Assembly (NCBI GenBank): GCA_964475545.1 | Contig: CAYYXF010000013.1 | Coordinates: forward strand, 1-21,376 | DNA from: DASPTR01 sp964475545 | GTDB taxonomy: Archaea > Thermoproteota > Bathyarchaeia > Bathyarchaeales > Bathycorpusculaceae | Length of the DNA stretch: 21,376 nt | Reading direction: 5' to 3' | Shown: piece by piece, positions 1 through 7,857 of the stretch | Position numbering within the stretch: the stretch's first letter is position 1 | How the letters are laid out: the number at the start of each line of letters is the position of its first letter | Position numbers and translations under genes: made by a program | The notes under the pieces: model-generated | What the model saw: only the letters and a program-made list of their open reading frames with translations | Databases searched by the model: none | Told to the model about the DNA's origin: nothing

Positions 1-29
1 CCCGGGTCCAAATCCCGGCCGGAGCACCA
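1..29 (+). tRNA. tRNA 3' fragment (isoacceptor undetermined)
   Basis: This is the 3' end of a tRNA whose 5' part lies outside the window. Positions 2-6 (CCGGG) pair with 14-18 (CCCGG) around a seven-base loop TCCAAAT, forming the T arm. Positions 19-25 (CCGGAGC) are the 3' strand of the acceptor stem, 26 is discriminator A, and 27-29 are an encoded CCA. The 5' acceptor strand should therefore read GCTCCGG. The anticodon is not visible, so the amino acid cannot be assigned. Confidence 0.85.
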
Positions 30-310
30 TAACCATAATGAGCTTGTCATGTTGGGTTTGACCTGCTTGTCAGTGACGGCTGCCGTGGCGTTTGTGTGAC
101 TGTTCAGGAGGTGACGCGGCGCGGCGTGCTTGTTGGGGTTCCACGTTTTCATGTGAGTTTTACAGTGTTGGCCTGTCGCGGGATAGTGCTCAGTGTCGCA
201 GCGCCAACATTCGGTGTCGGCTACTGCATGAAGCCGTGTTGGATTTTCAGCATTAAAGTGACGTTGATTTCAGAGGGAATGGGGCGAATTAACTGTGCAC
301 TGCTTGGTTG
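30..310. other. Intergenic stretch, no feature recognised
   Basis: This roughly 280-base interval lies between the tRNA end and the 3' end of the TIGR04076-type gene. It is G- and T-rich compared with its neighbours. A plus-strand reading frame crosses it and runs into the opposite gene, but it has no recognisable protein sequence. I saw no second copy of the tRNA 3' end that would mark an integration site, and no clear TATA box. Confidence 0.5.
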
Positions 311-571
311 CTATTTTCTTGTTCTGCGGATTTCGAATACGACGGGATTCTCTGCATCAGGGCAAGCATTGCATATTGCGTCTTTATCTTTTGCCCATGG
401 GAACTCAGCAGCATAGCGCATAGCATAGACTTTGGGGAGCAGTACCATTAACGCGCTGTAGCAGATGTTTCCTTTTACTGTTTTTCCATCAAAGGCTATT
501 TTGTCGCCGACCTTGTGTCCGAAGGCGCATTTGCCTTTTTGGCTCTTTACAGTCACTTCTATGGCCGACAT
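311..571 (-). CDS. TIGR04076 family protein (Cys/His-containing, function unknown)
   Basis: This 86-residue protein matches my memory of the TIGR04076 family, small prokaryotic proteins of unknown function. The start resembles the family pattern, with a short beta strand, then KGKCAFGHKVGD at about 12-23, and the end carries the typical CPDAENPVVFEIRR at about 70-83. Conserved-looking Cys15, His19, Cys37 and Cys70 could bind a metal, which is inference. The EFPWAKDKD stretch near 56-64 is also typical. Length is normal for the family, and the ATG start fits the family N-terminus. It stands alone on the minus strand next to a tRNA, so the context gives no clue to its role. Family assignment is fairly sure; function is not known. 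Confidence 0.82.
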   Translation of the reverse strand: MSAIEVTVKSQKGKCAFGHKVGDKIAFDGKTVKGNICYSALMVLLPKVYAMRYAAEFPWAKDKDAICNACPDAENPVVFEIRRTRK

Positions 572-865
572 TGCGTTTTCACAACCTGTTTATGTCTTGT
601 TCTTTATGTTTCTCTCTTATGAAGATACCCGCCCTAGACTACATTTCTTCGCGACCAGGGGAAGCCGAGTCGGCAGCGTCCTCCGTGGCCATTCATGGCG
701 TGGCCTGCGCTCATGAGAGGATCTGAGGGTTACGCTGGAATCGTCGGTTAGACTCATTCGCAACACAGAACGTCCCCGGTTGCATCTGAACATCATTTTT
801 GCTGCTTTTGGAATTCACACAAGACTCATATACCTGCTGGCTCTATCGAATATCTTTCCGAATGT
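572..865. other. Divergent intergenic region
   Basis: About 290 bases separate the divergently transcribed TIGR04076-type gene and the M32 carboxypeptidase, so both promoters should lie here. Neither has a strong TATA box. The best candidates are an AT-rich patch around 595-622 for the minus gene and CATATA near 828 for the plus gene. The centre (640-780) is GC-richer and could hold a small RNA, but I found no convincing conserved RNA motif. Confidence 0.4.
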
Positions 866-2413
866 ATGGCGATCAAGATGACGGAAAACCTGTTTTCAAA
901 CTACAAGAAACTGATGGAGAAATTCAAGGAAATTGCCGTTTTCAACTCAACCCAAGCGTTGATGCAGTGGGACATGGAAACGATGATGCCGCCAAGAGCG
1001 ATTAACTTGAGAAGCGAACAGCTTGCCCTGCTTAGCGGGATACAGCACAAGATGGAGACCGCTCCAGAAATAGGGGCTTTGCTGGAAGCTATCGAGCATC
1101 ACAAGGACTATGATAAGCTGGACATGGTTCAAAAAAGAAACGTGTACCTGATCAGAAAGAACTACGACGAACAGACAAAGCTTCCCGAAGAGCTTGTCAA
1201 GGAGATGGCAAAGCAGCATGCCATAGCGATAGATGCTTGGAAGAAGGCCAAGGCCGCGAAGAATTTTGCCATGTTCAGACCTGAACTTGAAAAGAATGTT
1301 GAACTGTCAAAGAAGGCTGCGGAAATCCTCATGCGCGTAAAGAAGACAGCCACGCCCTACGATGCGTTAGTCGACATTTTCGAACCAAAAATGACCTCCA
1401 AAGAAATCACGAAGGTTTTCGACGAGCTTAGAGTAGGTTTGGTGTCGCTGCTGAGGAAATGCGAAAACTCCCCGAAGCAGCCAGACACAAGCATTTTGAG
1501 CCGAAAAATCGCGATAGAAGTACAACGCAAAATCGCAGTAGTCCTAGCTGAAACTGTCCAGTATGACGTGACATCAAAGAACGCAGGCGGCAGAATAGAC
1601 GAAACCGAGCACCCATTTACAAATGGCTACTACGATGACGTGCGAATAACAACGCACTACTATGAAAACCTGTTTACTTCATCCGTGTTCTCAGTGCTGC
1701 ATGAAGCTGGACATGCCCTCTACGAGCAAGGTCTAAACCAGCAGTGGATGTACCAGCCAGTAGGAGGCGGTTGCTCATCAGGCTTTCACGAATCTCAGTC
1801 GCGATTCGTAGAGAACGTGGTTGGCAGATCACGAGAATTCTGGGTCTACTTCATGCCGAAACTAAAGGAGCTCACAGGAAAGACATTATCAGACTTGGAG
1901 TTGGACAAGTTTGTCCATGCCATAAACCAGGTTAAGCCCTCAAAGATTCGGGTTGAAGCAGACGAGGTCACCTATGGGCTTCACATAATAGTAAGATTCA
2001 ACATCGAACGAGACCTATTCGCCGGCAAGATAGCGGTCAAGGAGCTTCCTGAAATATGGAATCAAAGCTACAAGGACTTTCTGGGATTGAAAATTGAAAA
2101 TGACTCTGAGGGCGTGATGCAGGACACTCACTGGGCAAACGGCTACTACGGTTATTTCCCAAGCTACGCGCTTGGCAACATCTACGGCGGACAAATACTC
2201 GCAGCAATGGAAAAGGACCTGCCCAACTGGCGAAAACTGCTAGAGAAGGGCGGTTTTACAGAAATGAAACAGTGGCTGGTCAAGAACGTTCACAGTCAAG
2301 GAAACCTGTACGACCCACCGGCTCTCATCAAGAAGATCACTGGAAAAGAACTGACCGTAAAACCCTACTCAGACTACTTAAACGCCAAATGCTCAAGACT
2401 CTACGGTTTCTAG
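866..2413 (+). CDS. Metallocarboxypeptidase, M32 (carboxypeptidase Taq) family
   Basis: The 515-residue product is a full-length M32 carboxypeptidase, a zinc or cobalt enzyme that removes C-terminal residues from peptides, probably in the cytoplasm. The decisive motif is HEAGH at about residues 277-281 (zinc ligands plus catalytic Glu). It is followed some 25 residues on by HESQSRFVEN, the family signature that supplies a further metal ligand. The N-terminus has the usual helical region with QALMQWDMETMMPP. The C-terminus contains the family-typical DTHWANGYYGYFPSYALGN region. No signal peptide is visible. The first ATG (866) is used here; an ATG four codons later is equally possible. It is a lone gene, probably for peptide turnover. 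A T-tract follows the stop. Assignment is firm. Confidence 0.95.
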   Translation: MAIKMTENLFSNYKKLMEKFKEIAVFNSTQALMQWDMETMMPPRAINLRSEQLALLSGIQHKMETAPEIGALLEAIEHHKDYDKLDMVQKRNVYLIRKNYDEQTKLPEELVKEMAKQHAIAIDAWKKAKAAKNFAMFRPELEKNVELSKKAAEILMRVKKTATPYDALVDIFEPKMTSKEITKVFDELRVGLVSLLRKCENSPKQPDTSILSRKIAIEVQRKIAVVLAETVQYDVTSKNAGGRIDETEHPFTNGYYDDVRITTHYYENLFTSSVFSVLHEAGHALYEQGLNQQWMYQPVGGGCSSGFHESQSRFVENVVGRSREFWVYFMPKLKELTGKTLSDLELDKFVHAINQVKPSKIRVEADEVTYGLHIIVRFNIERDLFAGKIAVKELPEIWNQSYKDFLGLKIENDSEGVMQDTHWANGYYGYFPSYALGNIYGGQILAAMEKDLPNWRKLLEKGGFTEMKQWLVKNVHSQGNLYDPPALIKKITGKELTVKPYSDYLNAKCSRLYGF

Positions 2414-2590
2414 TTTCCTCTTTTTTCCCAAAACCCCGTAGATTTCTAAAGCCAAGTAGGCTATAACCCCAGCCGCCGCTAGTACTAAGCCACCCCATCC
2501 AGAAACTGCATCGTAAGAGTTGCTGCCATACAAGAACACGACAACCCCAACAACCACGACAATCAAGATGACAATGTCCTTCAACGACAC
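2393..2590 (-). CDS. Small two-helix membrane protein, hypothetical
   Basis: This 65-residue product of unknown function has two strongly hydrophobic segments. One is at about 6-22 (rich in Val/Ile) and one at about 32-53 (Gly/Ala/Leu). A short loop with Ser/Asp joins them and a basic tail follows (GKKRKLE). This is a plausible hairpin in the membrane. It starts with GTG at 2588-2590. Its 3' end overlaps the M32 gene tail by 21 bases on the opposite strand. A TATA-like CTATATATT (minus strand, 2642-2634) sits about 45 bases upstream, which supports real expression. A second minus-strand frame covers the same bases but reads as Trp/Cys-rich nonsense. Confidence 0.6.
   Translation of the reverse strand: MSLKDIVILIVVVVGVVVFLYGSNSYDAVSGWGGLVLAAAGVIAYLALEIYGVLGKKRKLETVES
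2414..2428 (+). terminator. T-rich tract after the M32 gene
   Basis: Directly after the TAG stop comes a pyrimidine tract with TTTTTT at 2421-2426. Archaeal RNA polymerase terminates on such U-tracts without needing a hairpin. The tract also lies inside the 3' end of the opposite small membrane gene, so it may be shared or coincidental. Confidence 0.4.
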
Positions 2591-2633
2591 GCAACCACAT
2601 CCTGAATGAGACTTAAGTCTGAAATAGCTTCCG

Positions 2634-2642
2634 AATATATAG
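2634..2642 (-). promoter_or_regulatory. TATA box for the small membrane protein
   Basis: On the minus strand the sequence reads CTATATATT. It is centred about 48 bases before the GTG at 2590, which would place transcription start near 2612 and leave a leader of about 20 bases. Confidence 0.45.
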
Positions 2643-2780
2643 CCTTGTCGACCGCTAACTCCTCGCTACGTGCGCTAACAAGCGGCAATCGACATTACAG
2701 ATCCGACACGGGAACCCGGCACCTGCGCCTCTGCAAAAACAAGACGACACTTCATTGTGGAAAAGCCGATTCATGCTTCC

Positions 2781-2864
2781 TGTCACTACACTGTCTCCGA
2801 CACTTTTATATACAAGACCTGCCATCTAGGATTGTCAGGTGACATTAGATGTCGGAATCTGACA
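2781..2864 (+). promoter_or_regulatory. Promoter with clustered TGTC/GACA inverted repeats (candidate operators)
   Basis: The TATA box TTTTATATA is at 2804-2812, which predicts transcription start near 2834. Directly upstream, over the BRE position, is TGTCTCCGACA (2792-2802), an inverted repeat with a 3-base spacer. Downstream, TGTCAGGTGACA (2833-2844) is a perfect 5-base-arm palindrome lying on the predicted start site and containing the GGTGA ribosome binding site (2838-2842). A third pair, TGTC (2850-2853) with TGACA (2860-2864), begins inside the start codon, and a lone TGTCA lies at 2781-2785. The first two centres are about 42 bases apart, near four helical turns. The repeats are directly visible; that a protein binds them is inference. 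Confidence 0.6.
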
Positions 2865-4294
2865 CAAGGAAGCCTGCAACCAAAGAAGAACTCGTTGCAG
2901 TGTTGACGGAAGCCGCAAAGAAAGCAACCGACACACGAATTCTCTCAAGGGGCAAGCCGACAGTTTCTGGAACAGCAGAAATGCTTGGAATACACAGAGA
3001 CACTCTCCACACATGGCTCAAGGAGTTTAATGTCGACTTCAAAGAGATCGCAGACTCGGTCCCGACAGTGGAAGATGCAGAAATTGCCGGATCACGCGGA
3101 AAAGTATACTTGATTGGCGAGGCACTTGTCGGAGAAGGCAATGAAGTTGCGCACATCGATCTTCTGATGGGCGACAAGTGTGGTCCTGTGGGAGACGCGT
3201 TTGCGTCTGGGTTGTCTAATCTGTCAGCAGGGCATACGCCGCTTTTGGCGGTGATAAGACCTAATCTTCCTCCTAAGCCTCACACCTTAATCGTGCCGAA
3301 GGTTACTGTTAAGAACAGTGCCGATGTGGGCAAGATATTTGGGCCCGCTCAGGCTGCAGTTGCAAAAGCCGTCGCCGACGCAGTTGAAGAGGAGATCATT
3401 CCTAGAGACAAGGTTGACGATTGGGTCATAGTGTGCAGTGTCTTCATACATCCGCAGGCCACTGACTTCCGTAAGATATACCAATTCAACTATGGAGCAA
3501 CCAAGCTAGCCTTGAAAAGGGCTCTATCAAAATATCCGACGCTTGAAAAAATCTTCTACGACAAGGATAGAGCTAAACATCCAATAATGGGGTTCAAGGT
3601 ACCTCGTCTTTGGAGACCGCCATATCTGCAGATTTCGCTTGACAATCCGGAACTGGAAAGATCTAAGAGAATCATAGAACAGCTTCCTGGAAGCGACAGG
3701 ATAATATTGGAAGTTGGCACGCCGCTTATCAAAAGGTACGGAACGAGAATAATAAATGATCTAAGACAGGTAGCCAAGGACATGTTCATGGTGGCGGACC
3801 TTAAGACTTTGGATGTGGGTAAAGTTGAGGCAGACTTGGCCTACGATGAGACCGCAGACGCGGTTGTAGCTGCTGGACTGGCGCCTGCTGAAACGCTTGA
3901 TGCGTTTATCCACGAAGCAAAAAGGCTAAGCATGTATGCAGCCGTAGACATGCTGAACGTGGAAGACCCCATCAAGAAGCTCAAGACTCTCAGGGAGTTT
4001 CCAAACATAGTCATCTTGCACAGAGGGATAGACCAGGAGACAGGAAGGACACTTGGACTTGATCTTATCCAAGAAATGCGGCAGACGTTCAAGGACAAAA
4101 AATTCTTAATTGCAGTGGCAGGTGGAATAGTACCTGAAACAGCAAAAGAGGCCCTGCAGAAAGGCGCAGACATAATCATCGTGGGAAGATATGTCACGCA
4201 GTCAAAAGACATAGAGCGTTCAGTCAGGGACTTCCTCGAGTCAACGCCTGAAATGCGAGAGGATATAGACTTATTCAGAGTACACGTTGAGTAA
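2849..4294 (+). CDS. fae-hps: HTH-Fae-HPS fusion: formaldehyde-activating enzyme / 3-hexulose-6-phosphate synthase with N-terminal HTH
   Basis: This 481-residue protein has three parts. Residues about 10-68 form a helical domain with a Fis-like helix-turn-helix, centred on AEMLGIHRDTLHTWLKEF (43-60). Residues about 84-248 are formaldehyde-activating enzyme (Fae), which condenses formaldehyde with tetrahydromethanopterin. They include GEALVGEGNEVAHIDLL with His102 at the position of the catalytic His, and FGPAQ at 164-168. Residues about 255-470 are a TIM-barrel 3-hexulose-6-phosphate synthase with DLKTLD (317-322), HRGID (391-395) and a phosphate-binding AVAGGI (422-427). Fae-HPS fusions of about 390-400 residues are well known in archaea, where HPS is thought to run backwards to make pentose phosphate. 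The extra N-terminal domain is the oddity. Start ATG is supported by GGTGA six bases upstream. It may regulate its own promoter. Confidence 0.95.
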   Translation: MSESDTRKPATKEELVAVLTEAAKKATDTRILSRGKPTVSGTAEMLGIHRDTLHTWLKEFNVDFKEIADSVPTVEDAEIAGSRGKVYLIGEALVGEGNEVAHIDLLMGDKCGPVGDAFASGLSNLSAGHTPLLAVIRPNLPPKPHTLIVPKVTVKNSADVGKIFGPAQAAVAKAVADAVEEEIIPRDKVDDWVIVCSVFIHPQATDFRKIYQFNYGATKLALKRALSKYPTLEKIFYDKDRAKHPIMGFKVPRLWRPPYLQISLDNPELERSKRIIEQLPGSDRIILEVGTPLIKRYGTRIINDLRQVAKDMFMVADLKTLDVGKVEADLAYDETADAVVAAGLAPAETLDAFIHEAKRLSMYAAVDMLNVEDPIKKLKTLREFPNIVILHRGIDQETGRTLGLDLIQEMRQTFKDKKFLIAVAGGIVPETAKEALQKGADIIIVGRYVTQSKDIERSVRDFLESTPEMREDIDLFRVHVE

Positions 4295-4317
4295 TACATG
4301 CGTACGCTTCTGCTCTA

Positions 4318-5532
4318 TTAGAAGGCCTTGAAGGCAACATAAGCAATAAAGAATGCTATGCCCGCTGCTAGGAACACGTAGATGAAGCCAGCTGCTTGAG
4401 CGGCGATGAACGGTCCAACAAAAGAACCGCAAGCGCCGCCTATACCTATGAGAACATTGAATAGACCTGCCTTTCCAGCGGGAACTAGCTCCATAGAAAG
4501 CGAAAGCGTGTAAGCAAGGAACATGGCATTGGCAAATCCCATCATGACCAGAATCACTACTAATAGAATGGTGCCAGCTGTAGGGCTGAGTATTGCTGCA
4601 ATCGCGAGGAGCAGGAAAGAAAGCAGACTTCGGAATATCACAATTTGGCCTATGTTGGCCTTTCCTTTCTGCCTCTCAGATCGACTGCCTGCCGCATAGT
4701 AGCCAAGCACGCCCCCGGCAGAATTCAGAACAAAGACTGCAAATACAAGGCTTGAAGGAAGCGCCGCGGACTTGACGACCTGAGAGGCGAAAATAGGCAT
4801 AGGCGTGAAAAGTATACTTGTGGCGAGTGAAAAAAGGACCAGGCCCCAGCAAAAAGCGTTTACGTTTTCTCTCCTCAATTTTTCGTTCACATGTATTCCA
4901 TCCAGAAGTTTTGAAGCCAGAGAGATGCCGTAGCATGCGAAGTTGGTTGACTTCTCCATGCTCACTAGGCTTCTTTCAAAGACAAGAAGCGGATCAGCCA
5001 CAAGTATTAGGGACAAGCCAAAAGCTACCAGATTCAAGACGCTGCACAGTAGTAATGTGAGTGCTGGGCTGATAGCGTAAGCTGACGTTAAGAAACCTAA
5101 AACCAATCCGATGAGCCAACCACTTTCAGTGAAACCCTCATAAAACGCAAATGACTTCTCCCAATCAGCACGAGAATACAATTCGGCTATCAGAACGTTC
5201 TTTGGCGGTTCATGAGCAACATGAAGAGACGACATCAACGCATAGAGCAGAATCAACAGGTGAACGTTCGTCGTCAGACTGAACAGATAAAGCAGTATTG
5301 CAGAGGAGGAAAAGGAAAGAAGAATGAACCTTTTGTAATGCTTCGTCTTGTCGCACAAGTACCCCCAGAACAGTGAGGCTGGGATTGCAAGAAAAAGTGC
5401 TACTGCAGACATTATCCCTATGTCAAACAAAGACCCTTTAAGGGCTTCGGACACCACATACAAGGGAAGGAAAACGGACAGCAGGCCGAAACCCATCTCG
5501 TGAAAAAAGAATCCTAGCCGCCACATAGCCAC
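4318..5532 (-). CDS. MFS transporter, substrate unknown
   Basis: The 404-residue product is a 12-helix major facilitator superfamily carrier in the cytoplasmic membrane. The hydrophobic segments are evenly spaced. The loop between helices 2 and 3 carries the MFS motif A as GYLCDKTKHYKR (57-68), with the conserved Gly, Asp and basic residues. A long central loop with LVSMEKSTN and HVNEKLRRE separates the two halves. Length is normal. The frame begins with GTG at 5532, with an ATG two codons later. A TATA-like element about 25 bases upstream suggests a leaderless transcript. It converges with the Fae-HPS gene across only 23 bases. Nothing in the sequence or context fixes the substrate. Confidence 0.88.
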   Translation of the reverse strand: MAMWRLGFFFHEMGFGLLSVFLPLYVVSEALKGSLFDIGIMSAVALFLAIPASLFWGYLCDKTKHYKRFILLSFSSSAILLYLFSLTTNVHLLILLYALMSSLHVAHEPPKNVLIAELYSRADWEKSFAFYEGFTESGWLIGLVLGFLTSAYAISPALTLLLCSVLNLVAFGLSLILVADPLLVFERSLVSMEKSTNFACYGISLASKLLDGIHVNEKLRRENVNAFCWGLVLFSLATSILFTPMPIFASQVVKSAALPSSLVFAVFVLNSAGGVLGYYAAGSRSERQKGKANIGQIVIFRSLLSFLLLAIAAILSPTAGTILLVVILVMMGFANAMFLAYTLSLSMELVPAGKAGLFNVLIGIGGACGSFVGPFIAAQAAGFIYVFLAAGIAFFIAYVAFKAF

Positions 5533-5550
5533 AGAACGACTTCAAAGCGG

Positions 5551-5560
5551 AATTAAAAGC
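5551..5560 (-). promoter_or_regulatory. TATA-like element for the MFS gene
   Basis: On the minus strand the bases read GCTTTTAATT, centred about 24-30 bases before the candidate GTG/ATG starts. That spacing places transcription start at or next to the start codon, as expected for a leaderless archaeal mRNA. Confidence 0.4.
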
Positions 5561-5661
5561 TTTAGCCTTTCAGTACCCGATCTTCTGGGGTGTTCACCTC
5601 TCACAAATCCTTAATAGAGAGATATTCGACTTTCATACCGCTATTGGAGTGTTCATCCTTA

Positions 5662-6108
5662 ATGGCTAAATTTAAATTGATCGTTTCAGACCCAGAAGAC
5701 GGGTCTTCAAAAGTAGTTGAGCTTCAAGAGACCCGCGCCGCCCCGTTGATAGGCAGAAGAATAGGGGAAATACTTGATGGGTCAATTACAGATATGCCTG
5801 GACAAAAGGTGCAGATAACGGGTGGTTCAGATAAAGACGGATTTCCAATGAGACCCAGTGTTCACGGCGGTGTCCGACGAAGAATAATTCTGAGCGGAGG
5901 AGTAGGCTTCAATCCCACGAACGAGGGAATGAGAAGGCGCAAAACAATCCGAGGTAATGTGATAACAGACGAGATAGTTCAGATAAATCTTAAAATCGTC
6001 GAGAAAGCAAAGCCGAAAGAGGGAAAGAAAACAAAAGAAAAGAAGGAAAAGCCTTCAGAAAAGGAACCACTCAAGGAAACTCATACGCCACCCAGTAAGA
6101 CGCAATAA
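5662..6108 (+). CDS. rps6e: Small-subunit ribosomal protein eS6
   Basis: The 148-residue product is eS6, a 30S subunit protein shared by archaea and eukaryotes. It begins MAKFKLIVSDPEDG. It has the family core IGRRIGEILDG (about 30-40), ITGGSDKDGFPMRP (51-64) and HGGVRRRIILSGGVGF (67-82), then RRRKTIRGN, the universally conserved part. The frame is open further upstream to 5590, but the added residues are not part of the family, so the ATG at 5662 is the sound start. The last 35 residues or so are a Lys/Glu/Pro tail beyond the conserved fold. It leads the aIF2-gamma cluster, an order common in archaea, and is divergent from the MFS gene. Confidence 0.96.
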   Translation: MAKFKLIVSDPEDGSSKVVELQETRAAPLIGRRIGEILDGSITDMPGQKVQITGGSDKDGFPMRPSVHGGVRRRIILSGGVGFNPTNEGMRRRKTIRGNVITDEIVQINLKIVEKAKPKEGKKTKEKKEKPSEKEPLKETHTPPSKTQ

Positions 6109-6166
6109 CTGACCTAAGGCTTATTAGTTCCTCCAATTTCATCCTCTCAATAATCTGCATAAATTG

Positions 6167-7432
6167 ATGGGAAATTCGAGTATGAGCAGCGAAAAGAGCA
6201 AAGCCTTGCCGAAACAGCCTGAAGTGAATATTGGTACTATAGGTCACGTTGACCACGGCAAAACGACTTTGGTGCAGGCATTATCTGGCGTTTGGGCGTC
6301 AAGGCATAGCGAAGAGCTGAAAAGAGGGATTACGATAAAACTAGGCTACGCTGACATGCCCATTTATAAATGCCCAAACTGCGAATCACCGAAAAACTAT
6401 TCGACACAACCGGTGTGTCCCAATTGCAACTCGAAAGCAACCTTCGAGAGGGCAGTAAGTTTTGTGGACGCTCCCGGCCATGAAGCGCTGATGGCAACGA
6501 TGTTGTCAGGTGCAGCCATAATGGATGGAGCCTTGCTCGTCATAGCGGCAGATGAACCTTGTCCACAGCCGCAAACAAGAGAGCATTTGGCAGCCGCGGA
6601 TGTCATTGGCATCAACAACATCGTCATCGTACAGAACAAGATAGATATTGTTGACGAAAAGAGAGCGCACAAGAGCTATGATGAGATCAAGAGGTTTGTT
6701 AAAGGAACGGTAGCTGAAAAGGCACCCATTATTCCAGTCTCGGCGCAGCACAGAGTGAACATAGACGTTCTGATTCAGGCCATGGAGCAGTTTATACCGA
6801 CCCCAAAAAGGGACGAAACGAAGCCCTCTTTAATGTATATTGTCCGCTCTTTCGACATCAATAAACCCGGAACCCCAATTGATAAGCTCGAAGGCGGAGT
6901 AATAGGAGGCACAATATTTCAGGGGAGAATCGCGGTTGGTGACCAGATAGAAATCCGACCGGGAATACTTACAGAAAAAGAGGGAAAGAACAACTACAAT
7001 TCATTAGTCAGCGAGATCGTCAGCTTGCAAGCCGGAGGCGAAAACGTCAATGAAGCCCATTGCGGAGGATTAGTGGGCGTTGGGACATTATTGGATCCTT
7101 CAAGTTCGAAGGCGGACGGCCTAACGGGCAACATTGCAGGAAAACCCGACATGCTTCCTCCGGCACTGTCGGAGCTAGTCATGAAAACATATGTTCTTGA
7201 GCAAGCGGTTGGCACAAAAGAGCTGACGAAAATCGAGGAAGTTGGCATGAATGAAACTTTGCTCTTGCACGTTGGGGCAGCAATAACCATGGGAAAGGTT
7301 ACCTCGGTAATAAAGGACGCAGTCACAGTAAAGCTTGCACGGCCAGTCTGTGCACAGGCTGGATCAAGAGTTGCCTTAAGCAGGAAAATAGCCGGCCGCT
7401 GGAGACTAATAGGATACGGACTGATAAATTAA
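6167..7432 (+). CDS. eif2g: Translation initiation factor aIF2 subunit gamma
   Basis: This is the GTPase subunit of aIF2, which carries initiator Met-tRNA to the small ribosomal subunit. The G motifs are complete: GHVDHGKT (26-33), DAPGH (101-105), NKID (157-160) and SAQ (192-194). A zinc knuckle lies between G2 and G3 with Cys69, Cys72, Cys84 and Cys87. Domains II and III follow, with GGVIGGTIFQG and the C-terminal barrel that ends GRWRLIGYGLI. The length of 421 residues is normal for the family. A TTG lies directly before the chosen ATG, and another ATG lies at 6182; only the unconserved first residues are affected. The PIN gene starts two bases after the stop, so co-transcription is likely. 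Confidence 0.96.
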   Translation: MGNSSMSSEKSKALPKQPEVNIGTIGHVDHGKTTLVQALSGVWASRHSEELKRGITIKLGYADMPIYKCPNCESPKNYSTQPVCPNCNSKATFERAVSFVDAPGHEALMATMLSGAAIMDGALLVIAADEPCPQPQTREHLAAADVIGINNIVIVQNKIDIVDEKRAHKSYDEIKRFVKGTVAEKAPIIPVSAQHRVNIDVLIQAMEQFIPTPKRDETKPSLMYIVRSFDINKPGTPIDKLEGGVIGGTIFQGRIAVGDQIEIRPGILTEKEGKNNYNSLVSEIVSLQAGGENVNEAHCGGLVGVGTLLDPSSSKADGLTGNIAGKPDMLPPALSELVMKTYVLEQAVGTKELTKIEEVGMNETLLLHVGAAITMGKVTSVIKDAVTVKLARPVCAQAGSRVALSRKIAGRWRLIGYGLIN

Positions 7433-7434
7433 GC

Positions 7435-7857
7435 ATGTCAAAGATGCTGAAAGCCGACCAAAAAACCCTGAGAATCATTTTCGATTCAAACGCCTTGTTC
7501 GTTCCACTTCAATTCAAGATCGACATTTTTCAAGACCTTAAAACGCTGCTGAACAGGAATTTTGAGCCAGTTCTGATCTCGCCAGTTCGACGTGAAATTG
7601 AGAAAATCGCTGAAACGGACTCTCCGAAAATGCGAAAGGAAGCCATCTACGCGCTGAAACTCGCCGAAAAGTGCAAGTTAGTCGAAGTAGATGACGCTGA
7701 AGGTTCTTCTGACGACGCCATAGTCAAAGCGGCCCGAGAATTGCATTTGCCAGTGTTCACTAACGACATACAGCTCAGGAGGAGGCTAAGAAATATAAAT
7801 GTGCCAGTTATTTATGTGAGGCAAAAGTCACGCTTAGAGATTGACGGGAGGTTATGA
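7435..7857 (+). CDS. PIN-domain protein, Fcf1/Utp24-like
   Basis: The 140-residue product is a single PIN nuclease domain. The acidic residues expected for metal binding are present: Asp17 in FDSNAL, Glu54 in RREIEK, Asp93/Asp94 in SSDDAIV and Asp111 in TNDIQLRRRL. It resembles the archaeal Fcf1-like PIN proteins placed beside aIF2-gamma and rpoE genes more than VapC toxins, and no antitoxin gene is next to it. An rRNA-processing or quality-control role is therefore more likely than toxin activity, but that is inference. It starts two bases after aIF2-gamma and shares an ATGA overlap with rpo7, so all three are probably translated from one message. Confidence 0.85.
   Translation: MSKMLKADQKTLRIIFDSNALFVPLQFKIDIFQDLKTLLNRNFEPVLISPVRREIEKIAETDSPKMRKEAIYALKLAEKCKLVEVDDAEGSSDDAIVKAARELHLPVFTNDIQLRRRLRNINVPVIYVRQKSRLEIDGRL

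Noticed and set aside
1..310. tRNA-associated integration site next to the first tRNA
   Set aside because: No downstream copy of the tRNA 3' end and no integrase or phage gene nearby.
96..416. Plus-strand 106-codon open frame opposite the TIGR04076-type gene
   Set aside because: No recognisable family, no ribosome binding site, and it overlaps a well-supported gene on the other strand.
640..780. Possible structured RNA (RNase P RNA or SRP RNA) before the M32 gene
   Set aside because: I looked for the conserved core motifs of both RNAs and did not find them; an ACAGAA string alone is too weak.
2337..2600. Alternative minus-strand frame with ATG start over the small membrane protein
   Set aside because: It is Trp/Cys/Arg-rich with no coherent helices, while the overlapping GTG-started frame gives two clean membrane segments.
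7435..7857. PIN protein as a VapC toxin
   Set aside because: No antitoxin gene is adjacent, and it is embedded between aIF2-gamma and rpo7 with a four-base overlap, the setting of the Fcf1-like archaeal PIN proteins.
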